A program made the position numbers and the translations under genes. 64,000 bases of DNA from Eumeta japonica (taxonomy: Eukaryota > Arthropoda > Insecta > Lepidoptera > Psychidae), in assembly GCA_005406025.1 (NCBI GenBank), contig BGZK01000837.1:62001-126000 (forward strand), read 5' to 3'. Of the stretch, positions 24,180 to 34,064 are shown in pieces. How positions within the stretch are numbered: the first letter of the stretch is position 1; each line of letters opens with the position of its first letter. The notes under the pieces were generated by a model that worked only from the letters and a program-made list of their open reading frames with translations, was not told the origin of the DNA and ran no database searches.

Positions 24180-26320
24180 AGTAAGAAATTCGTCTTACAT
24201 TCACGTTCGTAAAGCGCAGACAAAAGCTAGTCTAAACTAAAACCTAAGTAGTTAACAAATTTTCATCAAAACAAGAAACATGTAAATCTGACCAGAAGTT
24301 ATCGAGCTAGAAGAGCACTAAAGTATAGACAGAGAGACGTTCCGTTTTATGTGTAAGATTCTGTTCATCGAAATGTTTGTCTTTGTAAAAATTTACTTTG
24401 AAAACGATTCAGACTTGTTTTACTTTATTTAATTGTAGCATTATTTTTTCATAAAACTAAACATCGAAGCTATAATATGAGTTTTCTAGCAATATCCAAT
24501 TAGTATCTTCTTAGATATTATATTAAAATTGTTGACGTTCGTACGTTTTTATCATGAAAATCTGTGTACTTAAATATTATTTTAAACTCAATATCGCAAA
24601 ATTTTCAAAATCTCAGAAAAATCATATAGTAATCATTAATCATCACCCTAAGTCAAATATTTAAGCTTATTAATCTCAAATCAAAGAATAAGATGCATTC
24701 ACCACAGTATACTTACAATGTCCATGAAAATAGAATTTTTCATGCAATTATAATTACATTTTCCATTTGTTTTAGAAATAAAATCCTAAAATTCGAACCT
24801 TACAAAATATATTTATTTAGAATAAACATTATTAGACAGTAACTTTTTAATTATTTCTAATGCTTTTAACAAGTTCTATTAATCTATTTATTACGATTCA
24901 ATTTCACAATTTTTCTCTTACCTTATTTTATCATTTATTATCAAAATCCTATTTCCAAACCCGTTGTAGACGTATCTATTTCTAATTATTAACTTTCACA
25001 TTTACATAGTTTTACTTTTCTTTATTAATGATCCTGGTATTATTTTACAATTTTTTTAAAACCTTGAAATGTATTGAAATTTTATTTTATGTTCGAATAC
25101 AAAATTAATGATCCATGGATCCATATACTCCCTGCTGCCACATAAATGTCAAAAGTAAGTATATATCTTCCAAAATCCGTCACAACGCGCTCTCAAACAT
25201 TTCATTATTAATATTTAAAAAATAAATCAATGAAAATGTATTATGTAACGATGTTTTAATACCCACCTTTTAAACATTTTGCTGCTATATTCAAACGCGA
25301 TTTCGGAATGGGAACCCATCATATGATGTTCAAGTCAGTTCGACCGCAATAAGATTTGCACGCCCTGCGGCCGGGCGAATCCAATTCGCTATTCTGGCAG
25401 TGGAACTCAACACTAGGATTTAATGTAGAATTAGGAAACACAGTTAGAGAACCTAAGTGTGAAACCTTAATCCAAATTGGATGACTGGCAGAATAGGAGA
25501 TTAACAATTTACAGTCAAATCACAATCACTCGGCGTCGGAGTACCATGCGCCTGCGTCGGTGATTACATCATTGTTGATGTGAAATTGTAATGGTTTATT
25601 CGAAATCATGAATTTCGCTCGTATACCTAATTGTAGCGTGTGGTTTTGTTGTTCTCAGTAACAGCCTGTAATATTTTATCTTTCTTACAACTCACTAAGC
25701 TAATTGTCGAATTAACATTATCACATAAGTTCAGAAAGTATGAAATTTATGGCTATTTTTAGATGTAAAACATTAAATCTAAAATCATTGCTTGTAATTT
25801 TAGTCAAAGTAACTTAATTCAATACGGTTAATTTAATAACTTTTTGACGTGATAACGTCTTATAAATCGATGAACGCCGGCTGCACGCACGAAAAAGCAT
25901 GACTCATTGTCGCGTTCCGCCTGAGCCGAGGGTGCGAGCGAGAGCGCGGAACAATAAGAGAGGCACGATCGGCCTAAGCGCTCGGCTTGTGACGCATCTA
26001 TCTCTTTACTGTATAATTTAAGTAAAAAAATATTTGAATTCACGAGTGCAAATAAATGTTAATTTATCCAAAACATTGTCATTTTCAATTAACTCCTTCT
26101 TTGTATTATACAAAATAATGATAATTCAGTAATAATAATTCAATTCATAAAAGAATGCAGTTTTTATCAATGTTTTCTTATGACATTGTCACGTAAAATT
26201 ATCGTCCTTAAACCAACTTTATTTTATAATAACATTTACAAAATTTTCTTAATCGTGTCTTTAAAGAAAACAAAATAATTTGAATGACTATACTGATACA
26301 ATACATATTGGATATATAAT
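24180..26320. other. AT-rich DNA with one CG-rich block
   Basis: 25850-26000 is rich in CG (GTCGCGTTCCGCCTGAGCCG, GCGAGAGCGCGGAAC) and contains TGACTCATTG. It is probably a repeat or regulatory block; no gene is supported. Confidence 0.35.
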
Positions 26321-26322
26321 AT

Positions 26323-26374
26323 GAAAGGAAATTTTTGCGAAAGTGCAAACACACTTTCGCAAAAATTTTCTTTC
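26323..26374. repeat. Inverted repeat, 23-bp arms, one mismatch
   Basis: GAAAGGAAATTTTTGCG... (26323-26345) pairs with 26352-26374 over a 6-nt spacer. Confidence 0.88.
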
Positions 26375-26697
26375 ACATGAAGACACTCATAGGGTGTTAA
26401 ATAACCACTGAAACGCCAAATTAGTACAAGTACAAGTGAAAGCACGAAATCTATTTATAATATTTCTTTTTAACGTCAAATATTAGAAAGAGTTCTTAGA
26501 TTCTGCTCCTCTCGTTTACATACGGTAGTAAAAGTCGTTCATGGAAATGAGAACATAAAAGTTGAATTATCGACTGCATTTTCAGTGCACTCAATCAGAT
26601 GCACTGGAAATGCGGTCGAACCCAATAATGATGTTGTTTCAAAGAGGATGTATTCGTTTGACCAGGTGAAAACGGTTTATCTATCTGTGAAATTATG

Positions 26698-26803
26698 AGT
26701 AGACTTAAGTAAGTCTACTCTGTAAATTCATTTGGTCAGTCTACTCATAAATTGGTAAGTACCAATTTATGAGTAGACTGAATGAATTTACAAAGTAGAC
26801 ATA
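26698..26803. repeat. Nested palindromes built on AGTAGACT
   Basis: A small hairpin (GAGTAGACT-TAAGTA-AGTCTACTC, 26698-26721) overlaps the left arm of a larger near-perfect palindrome, with arms of about 42-45 bp (about 26714-26758 and 26761-26803) around TAAATTGGTA-AGT-ACCAATTTA. The motif AGTCTACT/AGTAGACT occurs five times. Confidence 0.85.
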
Positions 26804-26819
26804 TATGATATAAGAAACA

Positions 26820-26985
26820 AGAGACGACTGTTTCAAAAACCTTACGCGGGTCAAATTGGTGGTATATCAAACAAGAGATAAATTTTAATAAACCGAAATT
26901 AGCGAGTTTGCACAAAAATATCGATAGTTGACATTGAAGCAAGAGAACTATGCAAAGATCGTAACACATGAAGGCCTTTCGTCTC
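26820..26985 (+). mobile_element. LINE family X tail fragment
   Basis: Readable as GQIGGI, a short linker, RVCTKISIVDIEARELCKDRN, in shifted frames. The order and spacing match the tails at 37.5 and 59.6 kb (ACMKRLMDV.EAREICKDR). It directly follows the palindromic block at 26700-26803. Confidence 0.55.
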
Positions 26986-27129
26986 GAACTACATTCGAGC
27001 CTACAAATGAATTATAGTAACGTGTATTTATCTAACAAAGTTCTGTCCCATTTTCCATTAAACGAAACACGTACACAATTAGTTTTATCGATCAAGGGCT
27101 CTATTATGTTGTACAGACGTAATAAAAGT

Positions 27130-27400
27130 TAACAGCTTACCCTCCCCGCCGCCCTCAGCGCCGCAGGAGACATCCGCCTCGTACTAATACAGACATTCAC
27201 AAAAACGCCGACGTACACGTTTTTACGGCGCCGGGGGCTAAATTAACGTTCAAACACAACGGCGACGGGCGTTCACGTAAACCGATTCCGTTAAAACGGA
27301 ATTCGTTAGCGGTCGTCGGCGCCGGCGAGTTGTTTCTCGGGATTTTCACCAACGGATCTTGAAATTTCCGGAAGTTTTTAAGCCGGCGAGTTGTGGATAT
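27130..27400. other. GC-richer island 5, CG-dense
   Basis: The densest CG content in the window (CTCCCCGCCGCCCTCAGCGC, TTTTTACGGCGCCGGGGGC, GGTCGTCGGCGCCGGCGAG). On the minus strand a donor-like GGGGAGG|GTAAGC ends an open GC-rich stretch at 27140, so an untranslated or first exon of an unseen minus-strand gene is possible. Not called. Confidence 0.3.
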
Positions 27401-28089
27401 TTAACGATGATAAGTATTAAACTTTGCCAAGTTGGTATTCAAAGGACGTCTTTTTGGACTTTAATCTGTTAAAATTGGTATATTTTAAACGTCTAAGTAC
27501 GTATTTACCAGTTTTCAATGTAAACTCGGTCAGTGAAAGGAACCATCACATAATTAAATCTGTAATGTTTAATGCTAAGTCAAATCGTCTGAGATATTAT
27601 TAGTAATTAATGAAAAACATTTCAGAAATTAAAGTGATCTTTTACCTGTATTTAATTTATTTTTTAAATTAAAAATAATAAGCACTTTTTTATACTTACC
27701 TGCTTCATTATTTCTTAATTAATATAATAACCACTAAGTATTTTTGAAGTGAAACTTCTTTTAGGATGATACGAATTGAATTTTATGAAACGAAAATGTA
27801 TAACCAAAAATAAACAGTTATAAAAGTACATATGTAAAGATTTTAGGCTGTGAGAGAATGAGATAGAATGCATTTCTACATAGTTTCCTTGTTCTTCGTC
27901 ACCTCTTTATCTGATGGTCCTTAGCGGTCTGCGTCCCCCACTACTCTACCGTCGTGTACGGGCCCGCACACAGACTGCATACCATGGAGACTAGACACCA
28001 TGCTGTATGATATATATTATATTGAATAGAACAATTTCTGTCTTTCCTGAAATGCTACTTTGTGTAAGAAAAAAATTATCGATCAATCG

Positions 28090-28090
<1 letters not shown>

Positions 28091-28122
<32 letters not shown>
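28091..28122 (+). repeat. (CT)n microsatellite
   Basis: About 15 CT dinucleotides in a row. Confidence 0.95.
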
Positions 28123-28125
<3 letters not shown>

Positions 28126-28486
28126 TTACCACCTCCTTAGTATATTCATCACATTCTCTTAAAAATTAATTAGAATATTAAGTTTCACTTCTACCGCGTG
28201 TGAACTCACACTCGATTTTTTTCTGGTACCCTTGCTTTATTTTCCTTTTAAATATTTAGTTTTAAATCTAGTTCGCGTTAATTTTCATCTATTCTCATTT
28301 TCATACTATCAATCACTCTAAATAATTTAGATTTATAAGTGAAAAGTTTTATAGGCAAGTTTAGATGCGAAGTGATTTCATGTAAGTCGTGAGCGACACG
28401 GTCACGTGACGTCTAAGGCTAATTAATATATAGGTATCCTATTATCAGCACTGCATATTGTAATTTGAAGGGGATCTGAACACTTT

Positions 28487-28523
28487 ACCTCTATCCAAAT
28501 GATTTTCATATTTGGATAGAGGT
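28487..28523. repeat. Perfect inverted repeat, 14-bp arms
   Basis: ACCTCTATCCAAAT and its complement with a 9-nt spacer. Confidence 0.85.
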
Positions 28524-29471
28524 ATTCACCTTCACCTCTAAACGCAATAATTGAATTAGTCTATAATTTTAATTCAAATTTCTGCATGACCTTCGACACA
28601 TTCGATAGGTCCAGTAACTACTTCAAGCGTGGGCGAATATGTTTAATTTGTTATTTTACGATATGCTATTAATTAATACTGCCATAATGTGAATTGTAAT
28701 CCTATTATACTGCTTTCTAATATTTTAACAATTATTTTCTTGGTACCCGAAATCAGGTCGGCGAACATTAACATGTACTAGGTATATGTATGCATAAGAC
28801 TGGCCTAACTTTATAAATTATTTAAAATTTTATTACTAAAATCTCTTCATATAGCATTATTTATGAAAATAGAATTGAAAATATTATATGACACTTAGTT
28901 AATCAGATTTTCAGATGAGAAAGCTGTGAAATATTTATGCGACTCTCCCAGGGCTCTAGATAACGTCTAACATTTTTCACTGTAAGTGAGATTGGATCTA
29001 TCCGTTGTACCCTTCAAGATGAATCGACCATTTTACAATGCAAATTAGAGATGACCTTTGAAAATTTTCTAATTCTTCTTAACGGTTGATATTCTTTAAA
29101 TGATTCCAAGTGCGTTTCTCGTTTTATGCTACATATCGACAAGTATTTCTGGAGGTTAATCTTCAAACATCGAATTTCATATACATCTCACGGTACGCAA
29201 AATTAAATGGGAAATGAAGTCGAGTGTTAAGAGAAAGTGAAGTCATTATTTTGTCTCTCTACACTTTACATACGCACGTCATATATTAAACGAATTTTTC
29301 TTCCATCGTTTAATGATAGATGCTTTATATTCAATGCAAGCAAGTTGAGCATTCGATGTATACGGCGTCAAGCGTTACTACCATTGTTACCAATCGTTTA
29401 ATATAGACTTTTAAAGTTTCAAATTTTCATTATGTAATATATGTTTGCAAAGCGATGTAAATGAATATACA

Positions 29472-29475
<4 letters not shown>

Positions 29476-29517
<42 letters not shown>

Positions 29518-29532
29518 TATATGTATATAAAT
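29476..29532. repeat. (TA)n / TATG microsatellite
   Basis: A TA run followed by TATATG and TATG units. Confidence 0.9.
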
Positions 29533-29819
29533 AAGTGAAATACCACTGACTGACTGATTAATCACGAGATTTCCTAAACTATAGATGCGCTTGATTTGCA
29601 ATTTGACATTCTTACTCTTTTTGGAACGTAGACGCTCAGTAAGAACGGACTTTATGCAAATGCTATCCAATAAAAATTTTTCATCTACCATCACATATAC
29701 TCCCCCTGTCTACACGAGTGGAGCGGCGGCCAAAAGCAGCGGAAAAAACTATATACTTGCTTTCAGTATAGATTCTAATAAAATCGTCCATTCGCTCGTC
29801 GCGAATCGACACACACTAT

Positions 29820-29995
29820 TCCTATAGGGTTCCTAGCGAAAATTTCAAAAGAGAAACCCTTATAAATTCGCCATGTCCGTCCGTTCGTCCGTCCATATGT
29901 TACAGACGTTTTACTCAAAAACTTCAAAATGGATATTGATGAAATTTGGAGTATAAGTGTCTTGTATAAACAGCTAGTTAATTTGGTAGTTAAAT
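29820..29995 (+). repeat. Dispersed insect repeat (GGGTTCCTAGCGAAAA type)
   Basis: TAGGGTTCCTAGCGAAAATT, GAGAAACCCTTATAAATTCG, CCATGTCCGTCCGTTCGTCC and GTCCATATGTTACAG form a segment I know from several insect genomes. No coding potential. Confidence 0.45.
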
Positions 29996-30160
29996 AAAAA
30001 AAAAATATTTATAGGAAGAACATTCCATACGTGTAACAGAGGTTAAAAAAATTTTTTAGAATATCTTAATGTGTGGTACACATTTTTTTCAATAAATCTA
30101 ACACTTAAACATAAAAGTAATTTTTATGATTATAATAATCCCTACGAAAGTAAATTGTTC

Positions 30161-30173
30161 CCCCCCCCCCCTT
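30161..30173 (+). repeat. Poly-C run
   Basis: About 10 consecutive C after GTTCC. A comparable poly-G run is at 39904-39914 (GTGGGGGG...GATG). Confidence 0.9.
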
Positions 30174-30359
30174 ATCTTTTAAATCGTATATCCAACAAAC
30201 ATGAAAAAAAATAGATGCGAAAAACAAAATAGAATTATCTAAATTATTCTTAAAGTACCTTGTTCGCTGTCAAAAACAGATTTGGTAATGAATACAATTT
30301 CTAATGATACTTTATAATATTCACTTAGTTTTCCGAAAGAAAATAGGGCTAATGCACAC

Positions 30360-30545
30360 GATGGAAGGGTTAGCAAAAGGTGCCTCAGCAAAATGAAGGG
30401 TCAAATTACGCTCCTATAAACAACGCTTGCATAAATTGATATAGGAATTTTGGTGAAGCGAGGAAGGTAAGTAAAGATTGTGGGAAGTAGAAGGTCTGTA
30501 GTCTCTGCCTATCGGTCTGAAATATGGACTCGGGATTGTTTTGAT
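30360..30545 (+). mobile_element. Diverged LINE family X tail fragment
   Basis: It contains GCTTGCATAAATTGAT, GTGAAGCGAGGAAGGTA and GTCTCTGCCTATC..TCTGAAATA, in the same order and at the same spacing as the family X tail (CTTGCATGAAAAGATTGATGG, GTGAGGCAAGAGAGAT, GTCTCTGCGTACCCTTCTG). Confidence 0.45.
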
Positions 30546-31324
30546 TGAAAATGTTTCAATTGTTGTCTTTGCGAAGAGAAGGATATACCGATAGGTAAAG
30601 TCGATGTCCGAAGCCGGCTGAACTTTAGAATTTCACTCCGCAACCACGCAGTAGGCGGAGAACAGATACCCACGGCGACTGATAGGTGGCGAGTGGCGGG
30701 CGACTTGGTACATTGTTAAGATAGTATATGTCAACGCACAGCCCGAACTATTGGGTCTAGTTATTAAAATTTGGTAAAGATATTCCTGTTATAAAGCAGG
30801 CTAGCAATAAGAAAGGATTTTTAGAAATACAACCTCTAAGAGGGGGAAAATGGTGAATTACTGCTGTGTGGAAAATCGAAACCGTGAAACTACGTGAAGA
30901 AGTCGAACTTAAAATTGGTTACTTATAGAAATAAGGAGAAAATACATTCTTTTTCTTAAATTAACTTTGCATGAGGCAAAATAAAGATCGAAATATTGTA
31001 TGAAAAATTGAAACCGCTTAATCTATTTATGTCAGATTTTGTATTTTAATTTTATCATTACTAATAAAAATAATGACTCGAATCATTTTTGCGGCAGTAG
31101 TTTTAGTATAATGAAATAAAGGACAAAGTGCTTCATGGATAATCGAAACCACTTATCTATGTGTGATTTGTTCGCATTTTTTTCGAATAAATGGTTTAGC
31201 AATTATTCGGTTACTACGAAATTAGTATCGTACACCAGAAATGGTGATGCAGTAAACGAAAGCTTAAAACCTAAGTTCTCGATATTTTTTTGTAAGTACA
31301 TCAAAAAATAGTTGCTCTAAAAAT

Positions 31325-31405
31325 ATTATCGATTGCATTTATATTATCGATTGCATTTATATTATCGATTGCATTTATATTATCGATTGCATTTATATTA
31401 TCGAT
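31325..31405 (+). repeat. 18-bp tandem repeat, 4.5 copies
   Basis: ATTATCGATTGCATTTAT starts at 31325, 31343, 31361 and 31379, with a partial copy at 31397. The full copies are identical. Confidence 0.95.
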
Positions 31406-31795
31406 CCTTTAGTTTGGAATAAGTAAGGAGATAAATCCAAGGCTTATATTTTGCTGTGGATTCTCGGATTTCCGTTACGGCGCCGATTCTACGTTCCTGT
31501 ATAGGATGTTCTGGATTTTGTGCGTATAGTATTGAAAACATAACTATAAATATAGGATGGAACAGATACAGAGGACTCACCTAGGTATCCTCACAATAGG
31601 CTTGTGATTTCCCGCACACTTGATCTCTTGTTTTTTCCCATTTTACGTTTTACTTTATTTTCATCAGCTACAACCGTCGATAGAGAACAAACACACATCC
31701 AATCCACCTTTTTACTTATTAAGAGCGACGAAAAAGAAAACATATTATATAGATACGTATAATAGAAAATAAAAATACGTCTAACATAAAAATAA

Positions 31796-31851
31796 TATGA
31801 GAAATATTAAACATAAAGCTGTACACACCTACATGTTTAATATTTCTTATA
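31796..31851. repeat. Inverted repeat, 19-bp arms, one mismatch
   Basis: TATGAGAAATATTAAACAT pairs with 31833-31851 around an 18-nt spacer. Confidence 0.82.
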
Positions 31852-32162
31852 TGTAACAGCTTTTGTTTATAAGATAAAGTTTTTTTTTTCTATATATATA
31901 TATATTTAACAGAAATGGGCAGTATTACAAGATTTCAAAACTTTATGGTGTTTCAACATTTTTGTCACCACACATAAAATTAAACGCTGATGATACGATA
32001 GTGTTGAATGGAATGACCGTCGCGCGGTAAAGCAAATACATATTTATTTAAATCCTTCTGTACAATAATTCACACGTGTTGTAATTATACTAAACCAGTA
32101 AACGATAATGAAAAGACCGGTAAGGGTTGGATTGAAGTTTAAATTGAAGGTTCGATAATGGT

Positions 32163-32490
32163 ATTAATAAAAGGAGGCAAGTATTCCATAATTTAAACAT
32201 TGTTAATGTATTATTAAAAGGAGGCAAGTATTCCATAATTTAAACATTGTAAATGTATTATTAAAAGGAGGCAAGTATTCCATAATTTAAACATTGTAAA
32301 TGTATTATTAAAAGGAGGCAAGTATTCCATAATTTAAACATTGTTAATGTATTATTAAAAGGAGGCAAGTATTCCATAATTTAAACATTGAAAATGTATT
32401 ATTAAAAGGAGGCAAGTATTCCATAATTTAAACATTGTAAATGTATTATTAAAAGGAGGCAAGTATTCCATAATTTAAACATTGTTAATG
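32163..32490 (+). repeat. 47-bp tandem repeat, 7 copies
   Basis: AAAAGGAGGCAAGTATTCC recurs at 32169, 32216, 32263, 32310, 32357, 32404 and 32451, always 47 bp apart. Copies are identical except two adjacent bases near the unit end: GTTAATG in copies 1, 4 and 7; GTAAATG in 2, 3 and 6; GAAAATG in 5. Confidence 0.96.
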
Positions 32491-32499
32491 TTGCTTGAG

Positions 32500-33840
32500 A
32501 AAAATTAAAAACAATAAATAGCTTTCGGCAAACATAGAAATTTATTGGATCTTCATTGAATTATAGCTTAGAAGGAAATCCTATTTTTATTTCCCACTTC
32601 ATCCTAGTCAAAATTAAAAAGAATAATGTTCTCGTGCATTTTAAACCAACTGTTTAAATTCGGCAATTGCTCATAATGTTTGTATGCTACTAATTCGGAT
32701 ATTTATGCAAAAACAAAACTTTTATTTGGTATGAGTCGTTATAAAACATAAGGTGTTTAAATAACCTTTACGTTTCAATATCTGAGTGACCTACTCACCA
32801 CGACCATTCATTTTTTCGCATTTATAAGTCCATGTAAAACCCATATAAATAAGAATAAATAGAACATAGTAAACCCTATGAATTTGAAACTCTGCAGATG
32901 TGTTTCTTAATCAATGTACGGATAGGTCGTGAAAGGATTTATTGGATTTTATCATTTAAAAGACCAAAACTAATTTTGAATATTTATGTAAACCTAGAGA
33001 CACGCCCCGCTTCGTACGGGCAGCAGTAACTATTTCTAGTCAGATGACTTATGGTAGACGAATGGGAGCAACAATGTGACGAAGTTTTAACACATATCTA
33101 TAGGTTCTGTACATTGCTACCCCCAAAAAAGAATGTATTGATTTTTATTAAAGATATGACAAAAATTGCCATTTATTGCGGTAAAGCCAAGCTCTGGTCA
33201 ATGTGGTTTCACGGATACGGCGAGAATTAAGGCAAACGATGTTCTTGCGTTCTTATTAATGTACCTAAGTATAAAATCAGCGCAACATTTAATTAAAAAC
33301 CTTTCAAATCGGAATACATAATTATTTGGATTTAACGCTGAATCGGAATCGAGCCCAAATTTAGAATCGAATCTCTTGTATTTGACACAGTTCGATATAG
33401 TTTATTCTACGTAACTTTATCAGTATGACAAAAATCATAATATTACACTAGAATTTTACGCTACTGAGATGAGAAATAATATCTTCTATGAGCTCTCGAT
33501 ATATGTTAAACCAACACGTTAAAATAAAAATACAAACGAAGATAAAAATAACTATTTAATCACAATAGTAAAAAAAACAATATTGCAAATATTACGAAAA
33601 TATTTTAATACAATATCACAAAAAAATGTTTTAAATTGTTAAACATTTAATTGCTTCAAATATATATGTATTTATTGTGATGAAATAATAATTATAATGC
33701 TTCTTCAGGTAAAAGGAGACGTACTTTTTTTAGAAGCACGATAAACTCATATTTAAATTAACTTAAGTGTTATGATACTTTGTAATCTGTTGATTAATTT
33801 ACTTATAGAAAATAAATAACCTAATAAATACAAAGGGAAC
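32500..33840. other. AT-rich DNA downstream of the clarin-type gene
   Basis: Contains the second copy of repeat R (32990-33185) and a short 12-bp-type fragment near 33340-33385 (GAATCGGAATCGAGCCC). No gene. Confidence 0.4.
32990..33185 (+). repeat. Dispersed repeat R, copy 2
   Basis: Same family as 18478-18660: the CTAGAGACACGCCCCGCTTC start, the TGACGAAGTTTTAACACATA block and a final GCCATTTATTGCGG equivalent to CTATTTATTGTG in copy 1. Confidence 0.55.
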
Positions 33841-33844
33841 TTCA

Positions 33845-33850
33845 TTTATT
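33845..33850 (-). promoter_or_regulatory. Candidate poly(A) signal AATAAA
   Basis: AATAAA on the minus strand about 75 nt after the stop codon of the clarin-type gene, in AT-rich DNA. Position and motif fit a polyadenylation signal, but AATAAA is common in this background. Confidence 0.4.
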
Positions 33851-33925
33851 ATAACAACTTTATCAAAGCCTAAGTTTATTTTAGGAATATCAATATTTTA
33901 ATATTTTCACACTTGTTGTGCAATC

Positions 33926-34064
33926 TCAGTATAAGAAAATGGTGCCATCTGAATGGTTTTCTATCTGTATTGTTGGTGCCGGCGGATCCCTTTCCAACAA
34001 ATATCTTCTTAATTCTATCATTCCCAAACCGCACATAGAAAACACAGCAGCGGGCAGAAGAAGC
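33926..34064 (-). CDS. Clarin-type gene, exon 8 (TM4, cytoplasmic tail, stop)
   Basis: 139 nt, phase 2 in. The acceptor is ATTCTTTTCCAG|G. It encodes LLLPAAVFSMCGLGMIE (TM4), RRYLLERDPP and a tail ending GTIFLY, then TGA at 33928-33926. The paralogue's last exon also begins after a split Trp codon and has a similar TM4 and R..YL.R pattern. The tail here is 13 residues longer. Confidence 0.8.

Noticed and set aside
32163..32490. CRISPR-like array
   Set aside because: The units are fully contiguous 47-bp repeats without unique spacers, in a eukaryotic genome.
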